NCBI RefSeq assembly: GCF_014837055.1
Contig: NZ_JACSPQ010000006.1
Location: 248,001-312,000, forward strand
DNA from: Phocaeicola faecium
GTDB taxonomy: Bacteria > Bacteroidota > Bacteroidia > Bacteroidales > Bacteroidaceae
Length of the DNA stretch: 64,000 nucleotides
Direction of reading: 5' to 3'
Shown: piece after piece, positions 1 through 9,884 of the stretch
Numbering within the stretch: the first letter of the stretch is position 1
Layout of the letters: every line of letters begins with the position of its first letter
Program-made: the position numbers and the translations under genes
Notes under the pieces: model-generated
Told to the model about the DNA's origin: nothing
Databases searched by the model: none
What the model saw: only the letters and a program-made list of their open reading frames with translations

Positions 1-480
<480 letters not shown>

Positions 481-488
481 ATCTTTTT

Positions 489-567
489 AATGGAGAGTGA
501 AGGAGATAAAATCTTATTGTGGATAAAACCCGATTGGCTGTTTTTTCAACTTCCTCCATTCTCCATT
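489..567 (+). other. long imperfect hairpin between rpoB and rpoC
   Basis: The arm at 489-505 (AATGGAGAGTGAAGGAG) is complementary, with two G-U pairs, to the arm at 550-566 (CTTCCTCCATTCTCCATT). They enclose a loop of roughly 45 bases. No T-run follows, so it does not look like a full terminator. It could be an mRNA processing or stability element, or a simple GGAGAATGGAG-type repeat insertion. Confidence 0.5.
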
Positions 568-597
568 CTTAATACTTCATTATATAAAACATAAAGT

Positions 598-3500
598 ATG
601 GCTTTTAGAAAAGATACTAAGATAAAGAGTAATTTCTCGAAGATTACTATCGGACTGGCATCACCGGAAGAAATTCTGGAAAACTCTTATGGTGAGGTGC
701 TGAAACCCGAAACCATCAACTACCGTACTTATAAACCGGAGCGCGACGGTTTGTTCTGCGAACGTATCTTCGGACCGGTGAAAGATTATGAGTGCCATTG
801 TGGTAAATACAAGCGCATCCGTTATAAAGGAATTGTTTGCGACCGTTGTGGTGTAGAGGTTACTGAAAAGAAAGTACGCCGTGAGCGCAGTGGGCATATC
901 CAATTAGTAGTTCCGGTTGCACATATCTGGTATTTCCGTTCATTGCCGAATAAAATCGGTTATTTGTTAGGATTGCCTACAAAGAAACTGGATGCCATTA
1001 TTTATTATGAACGTTATGTTGTTATTCAGCCGGGTGTAAAGGCTGAAGATGGCATTAATAAATATGATTTACTGTCGGAAGAAGAGTATTTGGATATCTT
1101 GGATACGCTTCCGAAAGAGAATCAGTTCCTTGAAGACAGCGACCCGAACAAGTTTATTGCCAAGATGGGAGCGGAAGCTATCTATGACTTGTTGATTGGT
1201 CTTGACCTTGATGCGCTTTCTTATGAACTTCGTCATAAAGCAAATAATGATTCTTCACAGCAGCGTAAAAACGAAGCTTTGAAACGTTTGCAGGTTGTCG
1301 AATCGTTCCGTGCTTCGCGTGGACGCAACAAGCCGGAATGGATGATTGTACGTATCGTACCGGTTATCCCGCCTGAACTTCGTCCGTTGGTTCCGCTGGA
1401 TGGAGGTCGTTTCGCAACTTCCGACTTGAACGACTTATATCGTCGCGTTATCATTCGTAATAATCGTTTGAAACGATTGATTGAAATCAAAGCTCCGGAA
1501 GTAATCTTGCGTAATGAAAAGCGTATGTTGCAGGAAGCTGTTGATTCATTGTTCGATAATTCTCGTAAATCGAGCGCAGTGAAGACCGATGCCAATCGTC
1601 CGTTGAAGTCATTGTCTGATAGTTTGAAAGGTAAACAAGGACGTTTCCGTCAGAACTTGTTGGGTAAACGTGTTGACTATTCTGCACGTTCGGTTATCGT
1701 TGTCGGACCTGAGTTGAAGATGGGTGAATGTGGTATTCCGAAGCTGATGGCGGCAGAGCTTTACAAACCGTTTATTATCCGTAAGTTGATTGAACGCGGT
1801 ATTGTAAAAACCGTGAAGTCTGCCAAAAAGATTGTCGACCGTAAAGAACCGGTTATCTGGGATATCCTTGAACACGTAATGAAAGGTCATCCGGTACTGT
1901 TGAACCGTGCCCCGACACTTCACCGTTTGGGTATTCAGGCATTCCAGCCTAAGATGATTGAAGGTAAGGCTATTCAGCTCCATCCGTTGGCTTGTACAGC
2001 ATTTAATGCCGACTTCGACGGTGACCAGATGGCAGTACACTTGCCTTTAAGTAACGAAGCTGTTTTGGAAGCTCAGATGTTGATGCTTCAGTCACACAAT
2101 ATATTGAATCCTGCTAACGGTGCGCCTATTACTGTGCCTGCACAGGATATGGTACTCGGTTTGTACTATATCACCAAGTTGCGTAAGGGAGCAAAAGGTG
2201 AAGGTTTGATTTTCTACGGACCGGAAGAAGCCTTGATTGCTTATAATGAAGGAAAAGTAGATATTCACGCCATCGTAAGTGTGGTTACGAACGATTTGGA
2301 CGAGAACGGCAATATCGTCAAGAAGATGATCAAAGAAACTTCTGTAGGACGTGTTATTGTCAACGAACTGGTTCCTGATGAATGTGGTTACTTGAATACT
2401 ATCATATCTAAGAAATCTTTGCGTGATATCATCAGCGACGTAATTAAGGCAGTCGGAGTGGCTCGTGCCTGCGAGTTCTTGGATGGTATCAAGAACTTAG
2501 GATATAAGATGGCATTCGAAGGTGGTCTGTCATTCAACTTGGGAGATATTATTATCCCGAAAGAAAAAGAAGAACTGGTTAAGCGTGGAAATGAGGAAGT
2601 GGAACAAATCATGATGAACTATAACATGGGTTTCATTACCGACAACGAACGTTATAATCAGGTAATTGATACTTGGACACACGTTAACAGCGATTTGTCA
2701 GACATCTTGTATAAGACTATTAAGAACGATGATCAAGGATTCAACTCTGTATTCATGATGCTTGATTCTGGAGCCCGTGGTTCTAAAGAGCAGATTCGTC
2801 AGTTGTCTGGTATGCGTGGTTTGATGGCTAAACCTCAGAAAGCAGGAGCTGAAGGAGCACAGATTATTGAAAACCCGATTCTTTCAAACTTTAAAGAAGG
2901 GTTGTCTGTGTTGGAGTACTTTATCTCTACTCACGGTGCGCGTAAAGGTCTTGCCGATACTGCGTTGAAGACAGCCGATGCCGGATATTTGACTCGTCGT
3001 TTGGTTGACGTTTCTCACGATGTAATTATCAATGAAGAAGACTGTGGTACATTGCGTGGTCTGGTTTGTACGGCGTTGAAGAATAACGATGAAGTTATCG
3101 CTACACTGTACGAACGTATTTTAGGGCGCGTATCTGTACACGACGTTATACATCCTACTACCGGCAAACTTCTTGTTGCTGCCGGAGAGGAAATTACGGA
3201 AGATATTGCTGAAGAAATCGAAAAATCACCGATTGAAAGCGTTGAAATCCGTTCTGTATTGACCTGTGAATCGAAGAAAGGCGTTTGTGCAAAATGTTAC
3301 GGACGTAACTTGGCTACCAGCCGTATGGTTCAGAAAGGTGAGGCTGTCGGTGTCATTGCTGCACAGTCAATCGGTGAGCCGGGTACTCAGTTGACTTTGC
3401 GTACTTTCCACGCCGGAGGTATCGCGGGTAACATGGCTGCCAATGCAAGCATCGTGGCTAAAAACGATGCCCGTCTGGAGTTTGAAGAATTGCGTACGGT

Positions 3501-4884
3501 AGATGCTGTGGAAGAAACAGGCGAACCGGTTAAGATTGTGGTAGGACGTTTGGCTGAAGTTCGTTTTGTCGATGTGAATACAGGTATTATTCTTTCTACC
3601 CATAACGTTCCTTACGGTTCTAAGCTCTATGCTTCCGACGGTGATGTGGTTGAAAAGGGTAAACTGATTGCAAAGTGGGATCCCTTCAACGCCGTAATTG
3701 TTACCGAAGCTGCGGGTAAGATTGATTTCGAAGCAGTAATTGAAAACGTAACCTATAAAGTAGAATCAGATGAAGCTACCGGTTTGCGTGAAATCATCAT
3801 TACTGAATCGAAAGACAAGACCAAAGTTCCGTCGCTCCACATTAACGATGAAAACGGTAATATTATCCGTACTTATAACTTACCGGTGGGCGGTCACGTT
3901 GTGGTAGAAGACAAGCAAACCGTTAAGGCTGGTGATATCTTGGTTAAGATTCCGCGTGCCGTAGGTAAGGCGGGCGATATCACGGGTGGTCTTCCCCGTG
4001 TTACCGAGTTGTTCGAAGCACGTAATCCGTCGAATCCGGCAGTGGTTTCTGAAATTGACGGTGAGGTAACAATGGGTAAGATTAAGCGTGGTAACCGTGA
4101 AATCATTGTAACCTCTAAGGCAGGCGATGTGCGTAAATACTTGGTTGCATTGTCAAAACAGATTCTGGTGCAGGAAAACGACTACGTACGTGCCGGAACT
4201 CCGTTGTCCGACGGTGCGATTACTCCGGCCGATATTCTTGCAATCAAGGGTCCTACGGCAGTACAAGAGTATATCGTAAACGAAATCCAAGACGTATACC
4301 GTTTGCAGGGTGTAAAGATTAACGATAAGCACTTTGAGATTATCGTACGTCAGATGATGCGTAAGGTTCAAATCGACGAACCGGGTGATACTCGCTTCTT
4401 GGAACAACAAGTGGTAGACCGTATCGAGTTCAACGAAGAGAACGACCGTATTTGGGGTAAGAAGGTAGTTGTAGATGCCGGAGATTCTCAGAACTTGCAG
4501 CCGGGACAGATTGTTACAGCCCGCAAGTTACGCGATGAAAACAGTATGTTGAAACGTCGCGACCTGAAACCGGTTGAAGCACGCGATGCCGTTCCTGCAA
4601 CGTCAACACAGATTCTGCAAGGTATTACCCGTGCGGCTCTGCAAACTTCAAGTTTCATGTCGGCAGCGTCATTCCAAGAAACTACGAAGGTCTTGAACGA
4701 AGCCGCTATCAACGGAAAGGTTGACAAACTGGAAGGTATGAAAGAAAACGTAATCTGCGGTCACTTGATTCCTGCCGGTACGGGTCAGCGCGAGTTTGAC
4801 AAGATTGTGGTAGGCTCGAAAGAAGAGTACGATCGCATCATGGCAAACAAGAAGAATGTACTTGATTATAGTGAGGTAGAATAA
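598..4884 (+). CDS. rpoC: DNA-directed RNA polymerase beta-prime subunit
   Basis: Complete 1428-residue largest subunit of RNA polymerase, slightly longer than the 1407-residue E. coli protein. Visible motifs in order: the N-terminal zinc ribbon (C66, C68, C81, C84); the absolutely conserved NADFDGDQM active-site motif with the Mg-binding aspartates D472, D474 and D476; the bridge-helix segment [17 protein letters not shown]; the trigger-loop segment [18 protein letters not shown]; the second zinc site (C816, C890, C897, C900); and the C-terminal clamp helices. It is the last gene of the rpoBC operon and is followed 28 bases later by a strong intrinsic terminator. The start ATG is supported by alignment of the conserved N-terminus. 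Confidence 0.99.
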   Translation: MAFRKDTKIKSNFSKITIGLASPEEILENSYGEVLKPETINYRTYKPERDGLFCERIFGPVKDYECHCGKYKRIRYKGIVCDRCGVEVTEKKVRRERSGHIQLVVPVAHIWYFRSLPNKIGYLLGLPTKKLDAIIYYERYVVIQPGVKAEDGINKYDLLSEEEYLDILDTLPKENQFLEDSDPNKFIAKMGAEAIYDLLIGLDLDALSYELRHKANNDSSQQRKNEALKRLQVVESFRASRGRNKPEWMIVRIVPVIPPELRPLVPLDGGRFATSDLNDLYRRVIIRNNRLKRLIEIKAPEVILRNEKRMLQEAVDSLFDNSRKSSAVKTDANRPLKSLSDSLKGKQGRFRQNLLGKRVDYSARSVIVVGPELKMGECGIPKLMAAELYKPFIIRKLIERGIVKTVKSAKKIVDRKEPVIWDILEHVMKGHPVLLNRAPTLHRLGIQAFQPKMIEGKAIQLHPLACTAFNADFDGDQMAVHLPLSNEAVLEAQMLMLQSHNILNPANGAPITVPAQDMVLGLYYITKLRKGAKGEGLIFYGPEEALIAYNEGKVDIHAIVSVVTNDLDENGNIVKKMIKETSVGRVIVNELVPDECGYLNTIISKKSLRDIISDVIKAVGVARACEFLDGIKNLGYKMAFEGGLSFNLGDIIIPKEKEELVKRGNEEVEQIMMNYNMGFITDNERYNQVIDTWTHVNSDLSDILYKTIKNDDQGFNSVFMMLDSGARGSKEQIRQLSGMRGLMAKPQKAGAEGAQIIENPILSNFKEGLSVLEYFISTHGARKGLADTALKTADAGYLTRRLVDVSHDVIINEEDCGTLRGLVCTALKNNDEVIATLYERILGRVSVHDVIHPTTGKLLVAAGEEITEDIAEEIEKSPIESVEIRSVLTCESKKGVCAKCYGRNLATSRMVQKGEAVGVIAAQSIGEPGTQLTLRTFHAGGIAGNMAANASIVAKNDARLEFEELRTVDAVEETGEPVKIVVGRLAEVRFVDVNTGIILSTHNVPYGSKLYASDGDVVEKGKLIAKWDPFNAVIVTEAAGKIDFEAVIENVTYKVESDEATGLREIIITESKDKTKVPSLHINDENGNIIRTYNLPVGGHVVVEDKQTVKAGDILVKIPRAVGKAGDITGGLPRVTELFEARNPSNPAVVSEIDGEVTMGKIKRGNREIIVTSKAGDVRKYLVALSKQILVQENDYVRAGTPLSDGAITPADILAIKGPTAVQEYIVNEIQDVYRLQGVKINDKHFEIIVRQMMRKVQIDEPGDTRFLEQQVVDRIEFNEENDRIWGKKVVVDAGDSQNLQPGQIVTARKLRDENSMLKRRDLKPVEARDAVPATSTQILQGITRAALQTSSFMSAASFQETTKVLNEAAINGKVDKLEGMKENVICGHLIPAGTGQREFDKIVVGSKEEYDRIMANKKNVLDYSEVE

Positions 4885-4912
4885 TCTTTCCTTGCTGTTG
4901 AACGATAATGAA

Positions 4913-4947
4913 AAGCTGTGCCAGTTCGCTGGTGCAGCTTTTTTTGT
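4913..4947 (+). terminator. intrinsic terminator of the rpoBC operon
   Basis: AAGCTGTGCCAG - TTCG - CTGGTGCAGCTT forms a 12-bp stem with two G-U pairs and a stable UUCG tetraloop. It is followed directly by TTTTT. Confidence 0.93.
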
Positions 4948-5005
4948 TTGTATATGGGGAGGGATAAAAGATGTCTGCGATTCGGTTTGAAAAACATACG
5001 GAAAG

Positions 5006-5093
5006 ACTCATCAACCCATGCGGTTATTTTCATCAAAGCATCCGCATGAGTTGAGCAGTTTATCCGCATGAGTTTCTTCTATCGTTAATGCTT
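5006..5093 (+). repeat. dispersed CCGCATGA repeat, copy A (degenerate)
   Basis: It contains CATCCGCATGAG at 5039-5050, TATCCGCATGAG at 5061-5072, and an inverted CCCATGCGG at 5015-5023. Downstream ATCGTTAATGCTT resembles a decayed form of the terminal hairpin of better copies. The CTACCCATAGG module is missing. The other copies are near 38.58, 49.91, 55.82 and 61.63 kb. Confidence 0.6.
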
Positions 5094-5195
5094 ACTTCTA
5101 AAGGTTTTGAGTCAATAGGGAAGAGAGGGGTGGTAGAACGAATTTTCTCATGGTTTGACAATCATGGAAGACTTGCTGCCATAAGCATGTATTGA
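5091..5195 (+). pseudogene. remnant of an IS5-family transposase C-terminus
   Basis: Reading codons in the frame of position 5100 gives KGFESIGKRG followed by VVERIFSWFDNHGRLAA, ending at a TGA at 5193-5195. The string VER-F-W-N-RL is the hallmark C-terminal block of IS5-type DDE transposases (usually WVVERTFSWF..RRL..YE). The conserved YE and the downstream helix are lost, and nothing upstream continues the frame into a catalytic domain. The remnant sits just before an inverted repeat (5234-5300) that may be the element's end. This is family recognition from a short string, so it is moderately sure. Confidence 0.55.
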
Positions 5196-5233
5196 TTGAG
5201 CTATATAGGCTTTGAATACAAAGAGAAAGAAGA

Positions 5234-5300
5234 AAATTTAAGCGGCAGGCTCTAAAGTTGCAACAACTAGATACATTGTCTTAGAGCCTGTCGCAAATTT
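5234..5300. repeat. inverted repeat with AGAGCCTGTCGC arms
   Basis: The arm at 5234-5255 (AAATTT-AA-GCGGCAGGCTCTAA) is the reverse complement of the arm at 5281-5300 (TTAGAGCCTGTCGCAAATTT), apart from a two-base insertion and one mismatch. The arms resemble IS terminal inverted repeats and share AGAGCCTGT with repeats at 9807-9855, 51738-51782 and 61706-61721. Confidence 0.6.
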
Positions 5301-5321
5301 GTACTACGACTTTCACCTGAA

Positions 5322-5963
5322 TCAAAGTTGACAACGAACAGTGACGAAAACATCGCCCTTGCGCAGTTTTAACTTGTCGCGCCCTTCCAAATCCACAGTG
5401 CCTGCTCCATCCATATCGAACGAAGAAGCATTGCCTCCCATAAACGAAGCACCTATGCCCAAATACACATGGTTGTAAATGCGGTAGAAAAAGGAAGCAT
5501 CAAAATTGCTTGCACAGAATCCCTTAGTGGCTTTATATTCGTTGCCGCCATATTCACCTGAATTTTTGTAGTGCACATAGCCGGCTCCCACCATGAATTC
5601 GCACAGTAACTTATTCGTTATATTTTTCCGGATGCCAACCTGCGGGGCGATATAGTTCAACTCCGCATCACTGACCACCATCGATCCGTTAGAAAGGGTA
5701 AAATCTCCGGCAGATTGAAAGAAATCATATTTGACTCCAATCTGGAAAATCCGGTTAACCAAATAAGCCGCTTTCATATTCGCATCGAAACCTTTGTCGT
5801 ATGCCGAACGATATTCGCAGCCCATTACTGAGAGATTGGACTTACCAAATAAATTACCTTTACCTGCGCTTACCGAAAACGAAAAGCGTTCTTGCTCTTG
5901 TGAATGAACCGTCATGCACAAACTTAAGAAGAACAGAGCTAATAATAAACGAAACTTTCTCAT
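5322..5963 (-). CDS. outer-membrane beta-barrel protein
   Basis: This is a 213-residue secreted protein of no named family that I recognise. The N-terminus MRKFRLLLALFFLSLCMTVHSQ is a typical Bacteroidetes signal peptide ending before QEQ. The mature part is built of alternating aromatic, hydrophobic and polar residues typical of barrel strands (for example FSFSVSAGKG, FQIGVKYDFF, YIAPQVGIRKN, FMVGAGYVHY, VYLGIGASFMGG). The length fits an eight- to ten-stranded barrel of the porin-family/OprF-like kind. It is monocistronic and convergent with rpoC. A TAATTTTGC -7 box on its strand lies 146 bases upstream. Its function cannot be told from sequence. Confidence 0.8.
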   Translation of the reverse strand: MRKFRLLLALFFLSLCMTVHSQEQERFSFSVSAGKGNLFGKSNLSVMGCEYRSAYDKGFDANMKAAYLVNRIFQIGVKYDFFQSAGDFTLSNGSMVVSDAELNYIAPQVGIRKNITNKLLCEFMVGAGYVHYKNSGEYGGNEYKATKGFCASNFDASFFYRIYNHVYLGIGASFMGGNASSFDMDGAGTVDLEGRDKLKLRKGDVFVTVRCQL

Positions 5964-6108
5964 GACTAATTTTAAGGTTAATAAAAAATATGTTGACTTT
6001 CGTTAGAACGAAGGTTTTGCCATCTTGATTTTATTAATAAACATTCTTGAATCTGCATTATGGTGTGCAAAGGCTGGCAAGACCTTATACGTTTACATAA
6101 TCCTTGTA

Positions 6109-6117
6109 GCAAAATTA
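6109..6117 (-). promoter_or_regulatory. candidate -7 promoter box for the barrel-protein gene
   Basis: On the minus strand the sequence reads TAATTTTGC, a full match to the Bacteroidetes -7 consensus TAnnTTTG followed by C. No clear TTTG lies at -33. The implied 5' leader is about 140 nt. Confidence 0.5.
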
Positions 6118-6306
6118 TAAAAATATTTGTAAAATAAAAGATTGTTTACATGAATTTGTTGGCCGAGCAGTAAAAATATGAGGATATTATTAATGAACTC
6201 ATGGCAAATGCTACATTCTGTTATTTTGGGAGACGGTTTGATTGACTGCCATAAGAATGTTAGGACAAAATTTGAACAGGTTTGAAATATTTTCAAGGCT
6301 TATATG

Positions 6307-6337
6307 TTTGCCGTATCGACTTTTTTTTTACATTTGC
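6307..6337 (+). promoter_or_regulatory. promoter of the DUF3467 gene
   Basis: TTTG at 6307-6310 and TACATTTGC at 6329-6337 are separated by 18 bases, close to the ideal Bacteroidetes sigma-ABfr arrangement. Transcription would begin near 6344, so translation must start at the ATG at 6369 and not further upstream. Confidence 0.75.
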
Positions 6338-6368
6338 TTCCGCTAACAAAAAAAACATATCAAATATC

Positions 6369-6695
6369 ATGGAAAACGAAAACAAAAATAACCAGCTCCA
6401 GATTGAGCTGAAAGAAGAAGTGGCTCAAGGAACGTATGCTAATCTCGCGATAATCACTCACTCTACTTCAGAGTTTGTTATCGACTTTGTACGTATTATG
6501 CCGGGATTGCCGAAAGCCAACGTGCAGTCACGTATCGTGATGACTCCCGAACATGCAAAACGCTTGATGTATGCGTTGCAAGATAACGTTAACAAGTACG
6601 AAAAGAATTTTGGTCCGATTCGTATGCCGGAAGAACAGCAACAGGGCGGTAAGACTTTTGTTCCGCCTTTGAGCGATTTCAAGGGTGAAGCATAA
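6369..6695 (+). CDS. DUF3467 domain-containing protein
   Basis: This 108-residue cytoplasmic protein begins MENENKNNQLQIELKEEVAQ. The DUF3467 pattern is recognisable: the AQGTYANLAIITHSTSEFVIDF strand pair, then MPGLPKANVQSRIVMTPEHAKRL, and a C-terminal helix. An upstream in-frame start at 6282 exists, but it precedes the promoter (TACATTTGC at 6329), so ATG 6369 is preferred. The family is small, widespread and of unknown biochemical function. The gene is monocistronic, with its own promoter and terminator, which suggests independent and probably constitutive expression. Confidence 0.9.
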   Translation: MENENKNNQLQIELKEEVAQGTYANLAIITHSTSEFVIDFVRIMPGLPKANVQSRIVMTPEHAKRLMYALQDNVNKYEKNFGPIRMPEEQQQGGKTFVPPLSDFKGEA

Positions 6696-6723
6696 CGTTT
6701 TGCTTATAGAATATGAGGTATTT

Positions 6724-6770
6724 GCCATTCCGTTTTCTTTGGATGCAAAGAAAGCGGAATGGCTTTTTTT
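6724..6770 (+). terminator. intrinsic terminator of the DUF3467 gene
   Basis: GCCATTCCGTTTTCTTT pairs with AAAGAAAGCGGAATGGC around a six-base loop, followed by seven Ts. It also separates this gene from the converging DUF6377 gene. Confidence 0.92.
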
Positions 6771-6792
6771 ATGGGTAAGGGGTGTTCCGGTG

Positions 6793-8433
6793 CTACTCAG
6801 AGGTGTTTCCTATTTGCAGCACTTGGTCCTCAAATTCATCGCGCGGGCATCGTGCCTTGTTCCTCAACTTGGTGCGCGTGTTATAGATGGTGCTTACCGA
6901 ACACCGCAGGAAACTGGCAATCTTCCCGCTATCGTTGATACCCAGTCGCAGCAGGGCATATATGCGCAGTTCCTTGTTCATCAGGCTGCCGGCTTTCGGG
7001 GTGATTTGTTCGCCTTCACGCAGTAGTTCATTGAAGTCGGTTACAAACGTAGGGTAGAGGTTGAGAAATATACTGTCGAAATGTTCGTAAAGCGAGTTCA
7101 ATTCTTTATCGATAACCGTAGTCGATTTGGTCTGTTTGATTAATGTTTCGTAATGGCGGTTGATGGCAAGTTTATAGATTTCGTTCTGATATTGCCCCAT
7201 CTTGTCGATGTAGTTAGAACAGAGGTCGAAGAACTGGGCGATATATCGTTCTTTGATGGTATTGATTTCCTGCAGTTGCTGATTGCGGCCGTTCAGCATT
7301 TGGTTGGTTTCCTTCAGCGAGCGACTTAACTCTTTCAGTTTGTCATTACTTTGGGTCAGTTCTTCTTTCATCCGCAAAGTCTTTCTCATTTGCTTGTAAG
7401 TAAGACAAACCAATATGGCCAGTGCGCCGGCGAGCAAGCACACCACTGTAAGATATATGGTGAGGTTTGTCCGCACTTTGGTCTGTTCCGTTTTATAAGC
7501 AGAGGTGATGATAGAGTAGAACGGGTGCATCTGGAGGGCACGGAAATGGATGCCGGAGGCGGCTGCATCTTCTATGGCCGATTGACTGAAACGGAAAGCT
7601 TGGTCTAAGTTATTTTCTTGGTAAGCTATCATGGCAAGCGATTGAAGTGAGACCGTTTCACGTGTGGCGTTTTGAATGTCGGCAATGGCAGATAACATGA
7701 AATATTTTTTTTCTTCCTCTCGGTTCCCCAATCCCCGGTAAGCGTATGCGATACCACAAGTTATCATCGCATACTCGGGAGTTCCCACCTGTTCAGTCGC
7801 AAGTAAGTTAGTCAGTAGCTTTTCTGCTTTTTCCGGATTCGTTTCCATGAGTCTGAACCCCTGTTCTAATCTGGCGTTAACCGATGTGGTCTGGGATGCC
7901 GTCAGTATCGAGTCTTGATATATCCTGCATTGCTGGCGGGCGTAAGGGGTGTTTCCCGTCGAGATGGCATAATATTCCCAAAAGCGGTAGTAGGCATTAT
8001 AGTATGCAGCCTTCAGGTCGGCAGGAAGTTTTATCGCCTGAAGTCGTTTTAAGATTTCCTCTGCTTCGCGGTATTTCCCGCACATTGAGTAAAGCAATGA
8101 GAGTTTCAGGCAGGAGTCGTATTCAGCATGTTCTTTCCCTAACGCCACAGCTATTTCGATATTCCTTTGAATGTATCGTGCGGCCGAATCAGTATTGAAT
8201 TTCTGGTATTTTTCGTAGAGGGTTGCGTTTATCTCGTATTCTTCTCCGATAGAAAGCGTAGAATCTTTTAGCGTCTGCTTGATACTTTCTATCTGCTTTT
8301 CTTTCAGTGCAACGTAATATTGCTTCTGTTCGAGTATGGCGTTGAGCGAATCCGATAGCGTTTTCAGGTCGTTCTCTCCCGAAGCGCATAGCGGAAATAA
8401 TAGTAGTATTGCCAATAAGTATTGCTTTATCAT
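6793..8433 (-). CDS. DUF6377 TPR-type membrane transcriptional regulator
   Basis: 546 residues with a four-part architecture. There is an N-terminal signal peptide (MIKQYLLAILLLFPLCASG). An extracytoplasmic helical region of TPR-like repeats follows to about residue 320, with many AEEILKRL / AEKLLTNLL / AYRGLGNREEEKKYF helix pairs. One membrane segment lies near 325-347 (LTIYLTVVCLLAGALAILVCLTY). A cytoplasmic coiled coil (EELTQSNDKLKELSRSLKE) then leads to a C-terminal helix-turn-helix with ELRIYALLRLGINDSGKIASFL and CSVSTIYNTRTKLRNKA. This matches the Bacteroidetes DUF6377 family of membrane-spanning DNA-binding proteins, a one-component relative of hybrid sensors. No obvious target lies beside it except the divergent tat operon. 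Its own -7 box (TACTTTTG, minus strand) is at 8466-8473. Confidence 0.87.
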   Translation of the reverse strand: MIKQYLLAILLLFPLCASGENDLKTLSDSLNAILEQKQYYVALKEKQIESIKQTLKDSTLSIGEEYEINATLYEKYQKFNTDSAARYIQRNIEIAVALGKEHAEYDSCLKLSLLYSMCGKYREAEEILKRLQAIKLPADLKAAYYNAYYRFWEYYAISTGNTPYARQQCRIYQDSILTASQTTSVNARLEQGFRLMETNPEKAEKLLTNLLATEQVGTPEYAMITCGIAYAYRGLGNREEEKKYFMLSAIADIQNATRETVSLQSLAMIAYQENNLDQAFRFSQSAIEDAAASGIHFRALQMHPFYSIITSAYKTEQTKVRTNLTIYLTVVCLLAGALAILVCLTYKQMRKTLRMKEELTQSNDKLKELSRSLKETNQMLNGRNQQLQEINTIKERYIAQFFDLCSNYIDKMGQYQNEIYKLAINRHYETLIKQTKSTTVIDKELNSLYEHFDSIFLNLYPTFVTDFNELLREGEQITPKAGSLMNKELRIYALLRLGINDSGKIASFLRCSVSTIYNTRTKLRNKARCPRDEFEDQVLQIGNTSE

Positions 8434-8465
8434 AGCTCTTGATTTTTAACAAAGATGTCCGCTGT

Positions 8466-8473
8466 CAAAAGTA
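8466..8473 (-). promoter_or_regulatory. candidate -7 box for the DUF6377 gene
   Basis: On the minus strand the sequence reads TACTTTTG, matching TAnnTTTG, 33 bases before the start codon. No good -33 box is visible. Confidence 0.4.
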
Positions 8474-8621
8474 CGAATTATTTTGTTTATATGTAAGCTA
8501 TAATCCGGAAAAGTCTGCAAAATATCTTTTAAGCAATCTACTCTTTTTTTGTTGTAATTTTTATTAAAATATTGTGTGTCAGCTTGTTTTTTCTCTCAAC
8601 AATCTACTACTTTGTATTTAG

Positions 8622-8655
8622 TTTGAAGAGATAGGCTTTTGTTTCTTATTTTTGC
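8622..8655 (+). promoter_or_regulatory. promoter of the tatA-tatC-oxidoreductase operon
   Basis: TTTG at 8622-8625 and TATTTTTGC at 8647-8655 are 21 bases apart, matching the Bacteroidetes -33/-7 consensus. Transcription would begin about 50 bases before tatA. Confidence 0.7.
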
Positions 8656-8709
8656 AATAAAAGCCTTCGGGAACCGTAAACACATTGTTTTATTTAAAAA
8701 GATTTTATT

Positions 8710-8940
8710 ATGAATACACTACTCTTTTTGGGTTCTATCGGAACATCGGAGATTCTTCTGATTGTTTTTATCGTACTGTTGCTGTTCGGCGGTAAAAAAA
8801 TACCGGAATTAATGCGCGGAATAGGTAAAGGCGTAAGAAGTTTTAAAGAAGGCGTGAATGGAATAGAAAAAGACATTAACAAAGACATCAACGTTGACGA
8901 ACCGAATCCGGGAACGACGCAAGGCGTGGAAAAGAAATAA
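8710..8940 (+). CDS. tatA: twin-arginine translocase subunit TatA
   Basis: 76 residues. A short N-terminal membrane helix (TSEILLIVFIVLLLFGGKKIPEL) is followed by the FGGKKIPELMRGIGKG hinge and amphipathic helix, then an acidic, charged tail. This is the standard TatA/E layout. TatA oligomers form the passage through which folded proteins cross the inner membrane. The next gene, 25 bases on, is tatC. No tatB follows, so this is a minimal TatAC system in which TatA also serves the TatB role, as is usual in this phylum. It is the first gene of an operon whose fourth gene encodes an obvious Tat substrate. Confidence 0.95.
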   Translation: MNTLLFLGSIGTSEILLIVFIVLLLFGGKKIPELMRGIGKGVRSFKEGVNGIEKDINKDINVDEPNPGTTQGVEKK

Positions 8941-8965
8941 TATTTCAGTGTAGAGGAGATTAGGT

Positions 8966-9802
8966 ATGGCAGAGCAGTCGGAAATGTCTTTTTGGGATCA
9001 TCTGGAAGCCCTCCGGTGGATGTTGATAAGGGTATTGGTGGCATGGGGAATCTTTATGTTGCTGGGATTCATGTTTATACCCTATTTGTTCGACCACGTG
9101 GTGATGGCTCCGTGTAGCAATGATTTTTTTCTTTACCGTTGGATTGCAGAAGCGGGAACGGCTTTCAGCCATTGGACGGAACAGGAAACAGGAGTTGCAT
9201 TTTCGATGTTGCCTGATTTTATCGGCAAACCTTTCCGCGTAGATGTGATAAACATCAAGCTGGCTTCACAATTTTTTATTCACATGTCGTTGTCGTTCTG
9301 GCTGGCGTTGCTCATCACCTTCCCTTATCTTGTTTATGAGGTGTGGAAATTTGTTTGTCCGGCTCTGTACGACAATGAAAAGAAAGGGGTGAGATGGGCG
9401 TTCGTGTTTGGGACGGTCATGTTTTTCATAGGCTGTGTGGTAGGCTATTCTGTGGTGTTTCCCTTGACGCTGCGTTTTTTATACTCGTATGAGTTGAGTC
9501 CGAATATCTCCAATCAGTTGTCGTTGGATTCGTATATGAGTTATTTCCTGATGCTGATTTTTATGATGGGTATTATGTTCGAATTGCCATTGCTGTCGAT
9601 GTTGCTGTCGAAACTTGGCATTTTAAACCGCAGCTTTTTCAAGAAGTACCGTCGCCATGCCGTGGTGGTACTGATGGTGGTGGCGGCTGTCATAACGCCT
9701 TCGTCAGATCCTTTTACACTTATGGCTGTATTTATACCTATATATATATTATGGGAAATAAGCGCATTTCTGGTCAAGCCAGAAGTAAAAACCGAAAATT
9801 AA
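8966..9802 (+). CDS. tatC: twin-arginine translocase subunit TatC
   Basis: 278-residue polytopic inner-membrane protein with six predicted helices. The cytoplasmic N-terminus carries SFWDHLEALRW, the conserved HLEELR-type motif whose Glu recognises the twin-arginine signal. It is followed by FPYLVYEVWKFVCPALYDNEKK, a strongly conserved TatC loop. TatC binds the RR signal peptide and recruits TatA. There is a moderate ribosome-binding sequence (GAGGAG, 7 bases upstream of the ATG). A periplasmic loop at about residues 40-85 is longer than in E. coli TatC. The gene is followed by an AGAGCC hairpin at 9807-9855 and then by a sugar-oxidoreductase operon. Confidence 0.96.
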   Translation: MAEQSEMSFWDHLEALRWMLIRVLVAWGIFMLLGFMFIPYLFDHVVMAPCSNDFFLYRWIAEAGTAFSHWTEQETGVAFSMLPDFIGKPFRVDVINIKLASQFFIHMSLSFWLALLITFPYLVYEVWKFVCPALYDNEKKGVRWAFVFGTVMFFIGCVVGYSVVFPLTLRFLYSYELSPNISNQLSLDSYMSYFLMLIFMMGIMFELPLLSMLLSKLGILNRSFFKKYRRHAVVVLMVVAAVITPSSDPFTLMAVFIPIYILWEISAFLVKPEVKTEN

Positions 9803-9806
9803 TATA

Positions 9807-9855
9807 AGAGCCTGTTTGAATTTTCTGATAAAGTAATTTCGTTTAAATGGGCTCT
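9807..9855 (+). repeat. AGAGCCTGTTTGAATTTT hairpin repeat after tatC
   Basis: AGAGCCTGTTTGAAT at 9807-9821 pairs over 15 positions, including G-U pairs, with GTTTAAATGGGCTCT at 9841-9855. There is no T-run, so termination would be weak. A related hairpin is at 51738-51782 and a half copy at 61706-61721. Confidence 0.6.
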
Positions 9856-9884
9856 GAGGCACAAACAATCTTCTTTGTTAAATT

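Larger units (their letters stand above)
4948..5321. other. gene-free stretch with repeat and IS debris
   Basis: No intact gene is present between the rpoC terminator and the converging barrel-protein gene. The stretch holds a degenerate copy of the dispersed CATCCGCATGA repeat (5006-5093), a decayed IS5-type transposase C-terminus (about 5091-5195), and an inverted repeat built on AGAGCCTGTCGC (5234-5300). Confidence 0.7.
5964..6368. other. divergent intergenic region with two promoters
   Basis: This spacer separates the minus-strand barrel gene from the plus-strand DUF3467 gene. It is AT-rich and carries one -7 element for each direction (6109-6117 on minus, 6329-6337 on plus). No convincing small gene was found. 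A 67-codon open frame inside it has no recognisable features. Confidence 0.6.

Noticed and set aside
6093-6296. 67-codon open frame in the barrel-DUF3467 spacer
   Set aside because: No signal, motif or start context. It overlaps both promoter regions.
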